Positions 17,316 to 26,744 of a stretch of 45,794 bases of DNA are shown piece by piece. A program made the translations under genes and the position numbers. The DNA is from Bacteroidales bacterium. GTDB lineage: Bacteria > Bacteroidota > Bacteroidia > Bacteroidales > P3. The notes beneath the pieces were generated by a model. The model was given only the letters and a program-made list of their open reading frames with translations, did no database searches and had not been told where the DNA came from. Position 1 is the stretch's first letter. The number at the start of each line of letters is the position of its first letter. The stretch lies in NCBI GenBank assembly GCA_900769785.1, contig CAAGHV010000181.1, forward strand, positions 1 through 45,794, written 5' to 3'.

Positions 17316-18902
17316 CTATTTTACCCTAAGTCTTTGTCCGACTTTTATATTATTAGATTTGAGACCATTCAGCTGTTTTATTTTAGTTACTGTTGTTCTA
17401 TATTTCTTGGCTATTACAGATAATGATTCTCCCTTTTTCACCTTGTGATATACCGATTGGGGAGTTGATTTCTCTACTTTCTTAGCAGTTGTTTGTGGTT
17501 TTACAGTCTCCACTCCTTTTAGAGTATCAGCAGTCATAGTGTCCGATACTGCAACGGTATCAGTTTTGGTCTGTTCCTTCTTTGCCAGCAATTGCGGAGC
17601 CTGATGTTGTATCTGATTATAAAGAGGATTCTTGCGATGAATGGTTATACGTTGACCAATCTTAAGCATATTGTTTTTCTTTATCTTCGGATTCCAGCTG
17701 CGTATCTGTGCTATAGTAACGCCATAGCGCTTGGCTATCTTACCCAAAGTTTCGTTTTTACGTACTGTATGAGTAATAGTTTCAGTAGGTTTTATATCCT
17801 GAACAATTTGTTTTACCAGCGAATCCATACCATAGTTGTATATCGAATCCTGCAAGCGGATAAACTGAGGTATATGCTCCATAGGCAAACGCAAATAACA
17901 AGACTGTGAGGCTCCCGGTATTATATTTTCCTTGTATTGCGGATTTAGGAGTTTTATCTGAGCATAGTCTATATCAATAAACTGGGTTATCTGAGCAAAG
18001 AAAAGGTTCTTATTTATAACCAAAGTATCTGTTTCTAATGGTATATCTATAGCCGTTGGACGCAGGTTGTGTTTTTCATAGTTGGTCATCACGTATGTAG
18101 CAGCAATATAAGCCGGTATATATCCACGTGTTTCCTTTGGCAAATAACGATATATATCCCAAAAATCTTGTTTTCCACCCGAGCGTGCTATGGCTTTGGT
18201 TATATTTTTGGGTCCGCAATTATAGGCAGCTATGGCAAGGTGCCAATTACCAAATATACCATATAAATCCTTGAGATATCGAGCAGCAGCATCACTTGCT
18301 TTAAGTGGATCTTTACGTTCGTCTATCAGCGAGTTGATATTCAAACCATATATTTTAGCAGTACCATGCATAAACTGCCATAATCCTGTGGCTCCCACCC
18401 TCGATACAGCCTGCGGATTAAGTGCACTTTCTATAATAGGAAGATATTTCAACTCTAACGGCATATCATAACGCTCCAACGCCTGTTCGAAAAATGGAAA
18501 ATAATATTCGGCCAACGATAGCATACCATCAATATTCTTTGACATTCGGCGGACATACATCTTTATATATGAACGCACAGTAGTGTTATATGTCATAGGT
18601 ATGATAGCCGGTATGGAGTTTAGCCTACTAAACAATACCGAATCCGGAATATAATCGAAATCTAACACATTTTCAGAACTAGCCTCATGACTATAATGTT
18701 TCTTAGAAACATGATAAGTATTCCTCTTATTGAAATAAGAGATAAGCAAACTATCATAGTTACGCTCAAATGATGTTTCCAAATAGTTCAAATCATCATT
18801 ACAGTCTGTAGTATCTGCCTGACTATATACAAGCATTGGCAATAGTGCCAACATATATAATAATAATCCTGCCTTTTTATATCTATATTTATACGTCATC
18901 AT
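17316..18902 (-). CDS. mltD: Membrane-bound lytic transglycosylase with two LysM domains (MltD-like)
   Basis: A 528-residue exported enzyme that cleaves peptidoglycan glycan strands to 1,6-anhydro-MurNAc. An N-terminal hydrophobic signal segment (GLLLYMLALLPMLVYSQ) precedes a family 1 SLT domain at about 130-300, with the catalytic Glu in PIIESALNPQAVSRVGATGLWQF and AIAAYNCGPKNI. Two LysM domains bind peptidoglycan near 375-420 (HTVRKNETLGKIAKRYGVT) and 484-528 (HKVKKGESLSVIAKKYRTT), joined by a Thr/Lys-rich linker. It is the first gene of the minus-strand group. Two adjacent ATG codons are equally possible starts. Confidence 0.92.
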   Translation of the reverse strand: MMTYKYRYKKAGLLLYMLALLPMLVYSQADTTDCNDDLNYLETSFERNYDSLLISYFNKRNTYHVSKKHYSHEASSENVLDFDYIPDSVLFSRLNSIPAIIPMTYNTTVRSYIKMYVRRMSKNIDGMLSLAEYYFPFFEQALERYDMPLELKYLPIIESALNPQAVSRVGATGLWQFMHGTAKIYGLNINSLIDERKDPLKASDAAARYLKDLYGIFGNWHLAIAAYNCGPKNITKAIARSGGKQDFWDIYRYLPKETRGYIPAYIAATYVMTNYEKHNLRPTAIDIPLETDTLVINKNLFFAQITQFIDIDYAQIKLLNPQYKENIIPGASQSCYLRLPMEHIPQFIRLQDSIYNYGMDSLVKQIVQDIKPTETITHTVRKNETLGKIAKRYGVTIAQIRSWNPKIKKNNMLKIGQRITIHRKNPLYNQIQHQAPQLLAKKEQTKTDTVAVSDTMTADTLKGVETVKPQTTAKKVEKSTPQSVYHKVKKGESLSVIAKKYRTTVTKIKQLNGLKSNNIKVGQRLRVK

Positions 18903-19002
18903 AATATATATTTATGTATGCGTGTAAACGTAATTATTACAATAAAATTGTTGTAAAATTTATTTTTAATAGTTTATAACAAGAAAGAAAATTCTTAAAA
19001 AG

Positions 19003-19033
19003 TTTGTATATATAAAAAATATATGTACCTTTG
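19003..19033 (+). promoter_or_regulatory. Promoter of the lipoprotein gene
   Basis: TTTG (19003-19006) and TACCTTTG (19026-19033) are separated by 19 bases, a textbook Bacteroidota promoter. It lies 53 bases before the start codon. Confidence 0.75.
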
Positions 19034-19086
19034 CAACATAAATAAACAAAACAAAACGAATAATAAAACATTAAAACAATTTAATT

Positions 19087-19755
19087 ATGAAACGTTTATC
19101 AATAATTATCTTATTCGCATTACCCTTTATATTTACATCTTGCGAGGGGGATTTCTCTGATATGTTTGGCGATATTTTAGACCAAGCTGCAGGCGAAGCA
19201 CAGGTTACCATTACAAAAGAAAATTCGATAGATTCAACATTAATATTCGAGTTTTCTGCCATTTCCAACATCGACACAACTATAGAAAATGTGGATATTT
19301 CCTATCTTATAGGTCTATCGGCTCATACATCGTTGGAAGAACAAGAGATTGGTTTCCCATATATGCTATGCACATTGGGCGATACATTGGAAGGATTGCA
19401 CAATGTTAATTTCGTAGTAGATACAACCTTTATCCTCCACTTCAACTACGAAGAGTTTGTAAAAACAAACCGCGAAAACGTCGTTGCTATTATAGCAGAT
19501 GAAGAAAATTGGTATATAGGATATACAGGCTCTATCCAATTGGAACAATACGAAAGCTACGGCGGATTGGTAGAAGGAACTTTCAACAATATTATTGCTT
19601 ACCATCTTACACTAGAAGAGTGCGAAGGAATAATAGACGATTACAATTCGGGCAATGTAATTTCTGCTGTAACACGAATAGCAAATTTCCCAACAGTAGT
19701 ACTGAATGGAAGTTTTACAAGCAGAAACCTTGATGTATTACAATATCTACAATAA
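19087..19755 (+). CDS. Putative lipoprotein, unknown function
   Basis: A 222-residue protein with a lipoprotein signal (MKRLSIIILFALPFIFTSC), Cys19 being the likely lipidated residue. It is followed by acidic residues (EGDFSD), in line with the surface-export signals described in Bacteroidota lipoproteins. The mature part is rich in short hydrophobic/Thr beta-type stretches and acidic. No family was recognised. It has its own promoter and terminator, so it is a single-gene unit. Confidence 0.8.
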   Translation: MKRLSIIILFALPFIFTSCEGDFSDMFGDILDQAAGEAQVTITKENSIDSTLIFEFSAISNIDTTIENVDISYLIGLSAHTSLEEQEIGFPYMLCTLGDTLEGLHNVNFVVDTTFILHFNYEEFVKTNRENVVAIIADEENWYIGYTGSIQLEQYESYGGLVEGTFNNIIAYHLTLEECEGIIDDYNSGNVISAVTRIANFPTVVLNGSFTSRNLDVLQYLQ

Positions 19756-19778
19756 GAGAAATTATTATAACAAAATAT

Positions 19779-19806
19779 AAAGAGAGGAAACTGTTTTCCT
19801 CTCTTT
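19779..19806 (+). terminator. Terminator after the lipoprotein gene
   Basis: A perfect 12-bp stem (19779-19790 with 19795-19806) with a CTGT loop runs into a T-run. Confidence 0.9.
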
Positions 19807-20324
19807 TTTTATAACTTATATATATCAGTAAAATAACAATAGGGTATCAGACTACCGATAATATACCATCAATTGTTTCATACCCTAGCATGAAATAATG
19901 TATATATATAGCAACAAAAACTCAAGTATTATCTTATTATAAAACAATTGTTTAACATACTAGATATACAGAGATAATATATCCAATAAAATTCTATCGG
20001 GAAGTAGATAAAATTTCATCGGGAAAGGAATTGGACTACTACATGATATAGATATATTTTCTTCAGAAGGAAATTTTAGAGCATAGGGCAGTATTAATAA
20101 AAAAATAATTTATTTAACCGGAATAGAAAAGCATAAATTGATAATAAATAATGTTATTAAATAGCAATATACTGACAACTAATATTTTTGGATTCTTTTT
20201 CTATTCTTGTTAATAACTAAGAACTTTATAATACGAATGTATTGTGTAATTTAGCATCGCAGAACTAAACAAGTAATAATGGTATAAATAATTGTGTTTG
20301 TTTGAGTAACCTAATTTTATTGTT
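19807..20324. repeat. Long intergenic region with phased repeats (array C)
   Basis: No gene seen. ATCGGGAA occurs at 19996-20003 and 20018-20025, exactly 22 bases apart. GAAGTAGATAAA (20001-20012) is the reverse of a sequence at 9547. TAGGGTA (19840-19846) and TACCCTA (19881-19887) repeat the inverted pair seen at 9663-9694, in the opposite order. The last 200 bases are A/T-rich leader of the reductase gene; no cobalamin riboswitch was recognised in it. Confidence 0.45.
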
Positions 20325-23039
20325 ATGGAAAACGAGTTAATTTTAAATTTTGGAGAGGAAGATAGTGCTCCTATATCCCAAAATAATAATAGTAGAAAAT
20401 CGAAAGATGATAACAAGGAAACATATCATCAGGTGAACAAACAAGTACAAAAAACAAAACGAAAAACTGTCAATACGGGAACAACGATGAAAGAAGAAAT
20501 GAATTCAAAGACTCATTTGGAATATAATCCAAAAGAAATTATGGAAGCCAGCACCCAATATTTTGGTGGCGACGAATTGGCTGCCAATGTATGGATGAAC
20601 AAATACGCTTTGCGTGATGGTGATAAGATATTCGAACTTACCCCCGATCAAATGCATATACGTTTGGCTTCGGAATTTGCTCGTATAGAAAACAACTATC
20701 CCAACCCAATGAGCAAAGAAGAAATCTATGAACTTCTTAAAGATTTTCGTTATATAATACCCCAAGGCAGCCCTATGTCTGGCATTGGCAATGATTTTCA
20801 AATAGTATCATTATCCAACTGCTTTGTTATAGGCAATTCGGGTGCAGCCGACTCTTACGGTGGAATACTTAAAGTAGATCAAGAGCAAGTACAGTTAATG
20901 AAACGTAGGGGTGGTGTGGGTCACGACCTTTCGCACATTCGTCCCGAAGGCTCTCCCGTAAAGAATAGTGCACTTACATCTACCGGTATAGTTCCTTTTA
21001 TGGAACGTTATTCCAACACCACTCGCGAAGTGGCACAAGGCGGACGCCGTGGCGCACTAATGCTTAGCATATCAATAAAGCACCCCGATTCAGAAAAGTT
21101 TATCGATGCAAAACTTGAACAAGGTAAAATTACCGGTGCCAATATATCAGTAAAGATAAGCGATGAATTTATGAGATGCGTTGTAGAGAACAAACCATTC
21201 GTACAACAATATCCTATTGATTCCGACAATCCATCGGTGGTTAAAGAAATTGATGCCCGTACTCTATGGAATAAAATAATAGAAAATGCTTGGAGTTCTG
21301 CCGAACCGGGAGTTTTGTTTTGGGATACAATAGCACGCGAATCTGTTCCCGATTGTTATAGCGACTTTGGTTTCAAGACAGTATCAACCAACCCTTGTGG
21401 CGAAATACCATTGTGCCCTTACGACAGTTGCCGCTTGTTGGCCATCAACTTATATAGCTACGTCAAGAATCCGTTTACTAGCAAGGCTTCTTTCGACTTC
21501 GATTTGTTCCGCGAACACGTTACCAAAGGTCAACGTTTGATGGACGACCTTATAGACCTAGAACTAGAAAAGATAGAAAAGATTATTGATAAGATAGAGA
21601 ACGATCCGGAAGAAGACGAAATAAAAATGGTGGAACGTAACCTATGGCTCAACATTAAGATGAAGTGCTTAGAGGGCCGTCGTACAGGATTTGGTATCAC
21701 TGCCGAAGGCGATATGCTAGCAGCATTAGGTTTGCGCTACGGTTCAGACGAAGCTATCAATTTCTCAGTATCGGTACACAGAGCCCTTGCTGTAGCAGCA
21801 TACTCATCGTCGGTAACTATGGCCAAAGAACGTGGTGCATTCCCTATCTACGACACCGAACGCGAAATGAACAATCCTTTCGTAAAACGTTTGGCCGAAG
21901 CAGATCCCGAACTTTATAAAGAAATGTCGATACATGGACGTAGAAATGTGGCATTGCTTACAATAGCACCTACTGGTACTGTAAGTATATGTACCCAAAC
22001 TACATCAGGAATAGAACCTGTATTCATGGTATCATACAAACGTCGTAAGAAGATAAACCCCAACGACAAAGATAGTTCTTCGAGAAAAGTGGTGCAAGAC
22101 TCGAACGGTGACTACTTTGAAGAATTTAACGTATTCCACCCCAAATTCATCGATTGGCTACGTATTTCCAACTACAATGTAGATGAAGTAATGCAGATGA
22201 ACGATAAAGATTTGCAAGATATCATCAACAAATCACCTTACTACTTGGCTACATCGCAAGATATAGATTGGGTAAACAAGGTACGTATGCAAGGTGCAAT
22301 ACAAAAGTGGGTTGACCACTCGATAAGTGTAACCGTAAATATACCTAAGGAAACTACCAAGGAGATGGTAAGCACTATCTATCAAACAGCATGGGAAAGC
22401 GGATGTAAAGGCTGTACCATATACCGCGATGGCTCACGCGATGGTGTGCTTATTTCCAACAACGACTCTAAGAAATCATCAGAATCGTCGTTCCGCGAAA
22501 CAACAGCGCCTAAGAGACCCAAGAAGTTGGAAGCCGACATTGTTCGTTTCCAAAACGACAAAGAAAGTTGGATAGCTGTGGTAGGTATATACCAAGGACA
22601 CCCCTACGAGATATTTACCGGTAAAGCCGAAAGTTTCTTACTGCCCAATTGGGTAGAAAAAGGTTGGGTTATCCGCGTGAAAGAAGAGAATAAGAAAGCT
22701 CGTTACGACTTCCAATTCCTAGATAAAGACGGATATAAAGTTACCATCGAAGGTCTTTCACGCTTATTCAACAAGGAATTTTGGAACTATGCCAAACTGA
22801 TTTCGGGTATATTGCGCCATGGTATGCCACTGCCAAATGTGGTAGATCTTATAAGCAAACTTAATTTTGATATCGATAGCATTACCACATGGAAAAACGG
22901 TGTGGCACGTGCACTTAAACGCTATATAACCGATGGAACCGAAACCGGAGAGGTATGCCCCGAATGTGGTGGAAAGATTATATACACAGGAGGTTGCAAG
23001 GAATGTAGCAACAAGTGTGGTTGGTCCAAATGCAGTTAA
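20325..23039 (+). CDS. nrdJ: Adenosylcobalamin-dependent (class II) ribonucleotide reductase
   Basis: A 904-residue enzyme that makes deoxyribonucleotides using a coenzyme B12 radical and does not need O2. The catalytic barrel has Cys166 (LSNCFVIGN) and Cys358 in NPCGEIPLCPYDSC, together with APTGTVSICTQTTSGIEPVF. The C-terminal Cys-rich tail (CPECGGKIIYTGGCKECSNKCGWSKC) carries redox or zinc cysteines. The first 55 or so residues are a hydrophilic Asn/Lys/Gln-rich extension; an internal ATG near 20487 gives a more usual N-terminus. It is probably transcribed alone and ends at a terminator. It fits strict or frequent anaerobic growth and implies B12 need. Confidence 0.95.
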   Translation: MENELILNFGEEDSAPISQNNNSRKSKDDNKETYHQVNKQVQKTKRKTVNTGTTMKEEMNSKTHLEYNPKEIMEASTQYFGGDELAANVWMNKYALRDGDKIFELTPDQMHIRLASEFARIENNYPNPMSKEEIYELLKDFRYIIPQGSPMSGIGNDFQIVSLSNCFVIGNSGAADSYGGILKVDQEQVQLMKRRGGVGHDLSHIRPEGSPVKNSALTSTGIVPFMERYSNTTREVAQGGRRGALMLSISIKHPDSEKFIDAKLEQGKITGANISVKISDEFMRCVVENKPFVQQYPIDSDNPSVVKEIDARTLWNKIIENAWSSAEPGVLFWDTIARESVPDCYSDFGFKTVSTNPCGEIPLCPYDSCRLLAINLYSYVKNPFTSKASFDFDLFREHVTKGQRLMDDLIDLELEKIEKIIDKIENDPEEDEIKMVERNLWLNIKMKCLEGRRTGFGITAEGDMLAALGLRYGSDEAINFSVSVHRALAVAAYSSSVTMAKERGAFPIYDTEREMNNPFVKRLAEADPELYKEMSIHGRRNVALLTIAPTGTVSICTQTTSGIEPVFMVSYKRRKKINPNDKDSSSRKVVQDSNGDYFEEFNVFHPKFIDWLRISNYNVDEVMQMNDKDLQDIINKSPYYLATSQDIDWVNKVRMQGAIQKWVDHSISVTVNIPKETTKEMVSTIYQTAWESGCKGCTIYRDGSRDGVLISNNDSKKSSESSFRETTAPKRPKKLEADIVRFQNDKESWIAVVGIYQGHPYEIFTGKAESFLLPNWVEKGWVIRVKEENKKARYDFQFLDKDGYKVTIEGLSRLFNKEFWNYAKLISGILRHGMPLPNVVDLISKLNFDIDSITTWKNGVARALKRYITDGTETGEVCPECGGKIIYTGGCKECSNKCGWSKCS

Positions 23040-23064
23040 TTCTACAACAATATAATACCATTGT

Positions 23065-23098
23065 AAACTCTTTAGAGTATTTATACACTAAAGAGTTT
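23065..23098 (+). terminator. Terminator after the ribonucleotide reductase gene
   Basis: An 11-bp stem (23065-23075 with 23088-23098) closes a 12-base loop and is followed by a T-run. Confidence 0.85.
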
Positions 23099-23149
23099 TT
23101 TTATTAATAAGTAATTAATCTTTTATATATAATATTTGTTTTATCGAGT

Positions 23150-24334
23150 ATGGAAAATAGAAAAAAGAAAATAGGACTTTTACCATTTATCCTAATAGCA
23201 ATAGTATTAGGAATAGTATGTGGATTATTTTTCCCTAAATGGTTAGCTCAAATATTTGTAACATTCAATGGGCTGTTCAGCCAGTTCTTGAACTTCGTAA
23301 TACCACTATTGATATTCGGATTGGTAGCACCTGCCATTGCCAACATAGGTTCCAAAGCAGGCAAGATGTTGCTCATAACACTTGGTATAGCCTACGGTGC
23401 CACCCTCCTATCGGGTTTTTATGCCTATGCCATTGCCGACGGTTTCTTCCCTTCGATGATAGAGCAGTATAACTTCGACTCAGGCACCGACAACCCGAAT
23501 ACCCTATCACCATTCTTCACCATAGAGATACCTCCTATTATGGGAGTAATGACAGCCTTGGTATTCTCATTTATGGTAGGTTTGGCTGTATCAAGCCAAC
23601 CAAACTCGACGCTTAAGAAGGTGCTTGACGACTTCCAACTAGTAATAGTAAAGGTAATAGAAAAAGTAATCATACCACTATTGCCATTATATATATTTGG
23701 CATATTTATGGATATGAGTTTCAACGGGACTGTATTTCACATCCTATCGGTATTTGCCAAGATAATACTTATAATATTTGCAGCACATATTCTTCTGCTT
23801 GTACTGCAATATTGCATAGCAGGTATTATTACTAAAAAGAACCCATTCAAATGCTTAACCACTATGCTTCCTGCCTACTTTACAGCCTTGGGCACACAAT
23901 CTAGCGCTGCCACTATACCGGTATCGTTGGCACAAACAATTAAGAACGGTGTGCGCAAAGAAGTAGCCGAGTTTGTAATTCCGCTATGTGCCACCATTCA
24001 CCTATCGGGTTCTACCATGAAAATAGTGATGTGTGCCATAGCACTTATGATTGTACAAGGACAAAGCTACGACTTTGGAATGTTTGCCGGATTTATATGT
24101 ATGCTGGGTGTAACCATGGTAGCTGCTCCCGGGGTGCCGGGGGGTGCCATAATGGCAGCATTGGCAGTACTGCAATCAATATTAGGCTTCGACGAAAATA
24201 TGCAGGCTCTTATGATTGCTCTTTACATTGCCATGGACAGCTTTGGAACAGCATGCAATATCACCGGCGATGGTGCAATAGCTCTTATAATGAATAAGAT
24301 TACAGGCAATAAGAATATTACAACTGAAGCTTAG
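23150..24334 (+). CDS. Dicarboxylate/amino acid:cation symporter (DAACS family)
   Basis: A 394-residue inner-membrane transporter with about eight hydrophobic segments and two re-entrant loops. The family signatures are clear: LNFVIPLLIFGLVAPAIANIG near the N-terminus, TALGTQSSAATIPVSLA (serine-rich hairpin 1), LCATIHLSGSTMKIV and VAAPGVPGGAIMAAL (hairpin 2), and the substrate-binding MDSFGTACNITGDGAIAL. It probably takes up a dicarboxylate or acidic/neutral amino acid with Na+ or H+. The substrate is not resolvable. It lies alone after the reductase terminator, 55 bases before sppA. Confidence 0.92.
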   Translation: MENRKKKIGLLPFILIAIVLGIVCGLFFPKWLAQIFVTFNGLFSQFLNFVIPLLIFGLVAPAIANIGSKAGKMLLITLGIAYGATLLSGFYAYAIADGFFPSMIEQYNFDSGTDNPNTLSPFFTIEIPPIMGVMTALVFSFMVGLAVSSQPNSTLKKVLDDFQLVIVKVIEKVIIPLLPLYIFGIFMDMSFNGTVFHILSVFAKIILIIFAAHILLLVLQYCIAGIITKKNPFKCLTTMLPAYFTALGTQSSAATIPVSLAQTIKNGVRKEVAEFVIPLCATIHLSGSTMKIVMCAIALMIVQGQSYDFGMFAGFICMLGVTMVAAPGVPGGAIMAALAVLQSILGFDENMQALMIALYIAMDSFGTACNITGDGAIALIMNKITGNKNITTEA

Positions 24335-24389
24335 CAATTAATATAGTTTTGAAAACAAATTTATTTACACAACATAATAACAGTAAAAG

Positions 24390-26159
24390 ATGAAAGACTT
24401 TTTAAAGATGACGCTTGCCTCGTGCTTAGGCAGCATGATAGTATTTGGAATTTGTACCTTTTTGGTAATATCACTGATAGTAGGCTCAATAGCCACAATA
24501 GTATCTTCGGCCGATGATAGCACTACTACTACTATAGTAAAACCAAACTCGGTATTGCAATTGGATTTGACCAAAAGTATTTACGAACGTACACCATCAG
24601 AACTAAATTCGTATCTGGAAAGCAATATGGTAATAGGTGCCGACATGGTGCTGAAAGCAATACATATGGCCAAAACCGACGACAGAATAAGCGGCATATA
24701 CCTCAAAACCTCCGAAATGTACAACGGCGGATGGGCTATAACCGAAGAAATTCGCAACGCTCTTATCGACTTCAAACAAAGTGGAAAGTTTATATATTCG
24801 TATAGCGAAGTGTATGGCCAAAAGGCATATTACCTATCCACCACCGCCGACTCTGTATTCATCAACCCCTCGGGAATGCTTGACTTTAAGGGCATAGCTG
24901 CCGAAACTATATTTATAAAAGATATGCTGGACAAACTGAATGTAGATGTGGAACTTATACGTCCACGCAACAACGCATTCAAGAGTGCAGGCGAAATGTA
25001 CACTATGAACCATATGAGCGAAGCCAACAAAACACAGATACGCTCGTACATCAGCAATATATGGCAACATGTATGTACCGACATTGCGATAGCTCGAAAT
25101 ATATCGGTAGATAAACTAAACAGCATTGCCAACAACCTTTCGGCATATCTGCCTACCGATGCCGTTAAGAATGGACTAATAGATAAAACTGCTTTTGAAC
25201 ATGATGTACTATCTTCTATTGCCTATACATTGGGTATAGCCGATGGCGATATCGACGACATCAACTTTATCCGCACCAAAAAGTATGCCGAATCTGCCAC
25301 CGACTCACAAAGCAAAAACAAGATAGCCATAATATATGCCCAAGGCGATGTACTACACGGCAAAGGCTCCGATATAAACGTATATTCATCAACCATTACC
25401 AAAGCCATCGACGATGCTGCCAACAATAGCAACGTAAAAGCCATAGTACTGAGGATAAACTCGCCCGGTGGCGCCGTAATAGCGTCCGAAATTATGACCA
25501 ACGCCGTAATGCGTGCCAAAGAAAAGAAACCCATAGTGGTATCAATGAGCGATGTGGCAGCATCGGCAGGCTACGAAATATCGTGCAATGCCACCAAAAT
25601 TGTGGCAATGCCCACTACCATCACCGGCTCAATAGGCGTATTTGGAATATATCCACAAGTGGGACGTATGCTTAAAAACAAATTGGGCATCACCACCGAC
25701 ACCATACTTACCAACCGCAATGCAGCAGCATTGTCTATCAACAGACCTCTGTCGGCCGAATCGCACAATATGCTTGTACGCAACGTCGAAGATTTCTACA
25801 AAACATTCTGCCAAAGAGTAGCCAAAGGAAGAAACCTAAGTGTGGAATACGTTGACAGTATAGCACGCGGCCGTGTATGGACAGGCATCCAAGCCAAAGA
25901 ACTTGGACTGGTTGATGAGCTTGGCGGTATAGACGTGGCACTACGTATAGCAGCACAAGAAGCCGGTATTACCAACTATAGCATAGTGGCATATCCAAAA
26001 CAAAAAGATGCTGTAACCGAACTGATGGAAATGCTTAACGAAGAAGCATTGAAAGCCCATCTGCAAAACCAATCCATAGCAAAGTACTACAAACAAATGG
26101 AGCAGATAAGCAATATGGAACCATTGCAGGCGAGGCTGCCATACTTTATAGAGTTCTAG
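24390..26159 (+). CDS. sppA: Signal peptide peptidase SppA (protease IV, 67 kDa type)
   Basis: A 589-residue membrane-anchored serine protease that degrades leftover signal peptides. A single N-terminal transmembrane helix (MIVFGICTFLVISLIVGSIATIV) anchors two tandem S49 domains. The Ser/Lys dyad is intact: Lys198 in NNAFKSAGE (first domain) and Ser392 in SDVAASAGYEIS (second). Other motifs are RINSPGGAVIASE and TITGSIGVFG. The size matches the E. coli-type long form. A TAGTTTTG at 24344-24351 may give it its own promoter. A strong terminator follows at 26218. Confidence 0.93.
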   Translation: MKDFLKMTLASCLGSMIVFGICTFLVISLIVGSIATIVSSADDSTTTTIVKPNSVLQLDLTKSIYERTPSELNSYLESNMVIGADMVLKAIHMAKTDDRISGIYLKTSEMYNGGWAITEEIRNALIDFKQSGKFIYSYSEVYGQKAYYLSTTADSVFINPSGMLDFKGIAAETIFIKDMLDKLNVDVELIRPRNNAFKSAGEMYTMNHMSEANKTQIRSYISNIWQHVCTDIAIARNISVDKLNSIANNLSAYLPTDAVKNGLIDKTAFEHDVLSSIAYTLGIADGDIDDINFIRTKKYAESATDSQSKNKIAIIYAQGDVLHGKGSDINVYSSTITKAIDDAANNSNVKAIVLRINSPGGAVIASEIMTNAVMRAKEKKPIVVSMSDVAASAGYEISCNATKIVAMPTTITGSIGVFGIYPQVGRMLKNKLGITTDTILTNRNAAALSINRPLSAESHNMLVRNVEDFYKTFCQRVAKGRNLSVEYVDSIARGRVWTGIQAKELGLVDELGGIDVALRIAAQEAGITNYSIVAYPKQKDAVTELMEMLNEEALKAHLQNQSIAKYYKQMEQISNMEPLQARLPYFIEF

Positions 26160-26217
26160 CAAAAGAACTCCTAATCATAACATAAGCACCAAAACATTGG
26201 AGCATATACCTCAACTA

Positions 26218-26252
26218 ACAAGCCCAATCCTATAACATAGGGTTGGGCTTGT
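26218..26252 (+). terminator. Terminator after sppA
   Basis: A long stem, ACAAGCCCAATCCTA (26218-26232) with its complement (26238-26252, one G-U pair), closes a five-base loop. It lies 58 bases after sppA. The T-tract is short. Confidence 0.8.
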
Positions 26253-26310
26253 GCTTTACTAAAAATACACAATAACAGACACCACCATAACATACCACCT
26301 CATATTTTTT

Positions 26311-26648
26311 CCCAATACCCTCCTATCTTTTTCCAAACCCCCATCGGTAAACTTCCCAAAACCCTATTGTAGGATTCCCAACACCCATATGTTTTTTTGC
26401 TAAACCCCATATCTTTTTTCAAAACCAAACTTTGATTTATTCAAATCAAAGTTTGGTTTAATTAAATCATACTTTGGTTTAATTAAATCAAAGTGTGATT
26501 TGAATAAATCATTGTTTGATTTGAATAAACCAAACAATGATTTTGATGTAAGATATGGGGTTTGGTTTCCAAACACCCATATCTTGGCAAGCCGAAATGT
26601 GGGTGTTGCGAAACGCAAAGGGGGGTATTGCAACTAAAAAAGGGGGGT
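26311..26648. repeat. Phased 21-22-bp repeat array with dyad symmetry (array D)
   Basis: About 16 units over 340 bases. In the centre, [TA][TGA]TGRTTT cores start at 26431, 26452, 26473, 26494, 26515 and 26536, exactly 21 apart, most within TTTGRTTTRAWTAAAYC dyads. To the left, ACCC cores lie at about 26317, 26337, 26361, 26383 and 26404. To the right, GGGT cores lie at 26558, 26601, 26623 and 26645. The two flanks are inverted: CTAAACCCCATATCT (26400-26414) mirrors AGATATGGGGTTTGG (26551-26565). Minus-strand frames read as a seven-residue repeat (KPKYDLI), but nothing else supports coding. Confidence 0.75.
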
Positions 26649-26709
26649 GTTGGCCTATGCAGGGTATATGGAACGCGCCTCTCGGCAACAAAAAAATAAT
26701 ACAAAAACC

Positions 26710-26739
26710 TTGACATATTATAAAAAAGTTGTATATTTG
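26710..26739 (+). promoter_or_regulatory. Promoter upstream of the secreted-protein pair
   Basis: TTGACA (26710-26715) and TATATTTG (26732-26739), with 16 bases between them. The elements fit a Bacteroidota promoter and lie about 250 bases before the next start codon, so a long leader is predicted. Confidence 0.7.
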
Positions 26740-26744
26740 CAAAA

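Noticed and set aside
20100..20324. Cobalamin riboswitch before the B12-dependent reductase
   Set aside because: I looked for the conserved B12-box and stems and saw neither; the leader is plain A/T-rich sequence.
26400..26633. Minus-strand frame of 77 residues with heptad repeats (KPKYDLI type)
   Set aside because: The repeat comes from the 21-base DNA period; 21 is divisible by three, so any frame stays open. No ribosome site, no promoter on that strand, and units at the sides of the array shift to 22 bases, breaking the frame.
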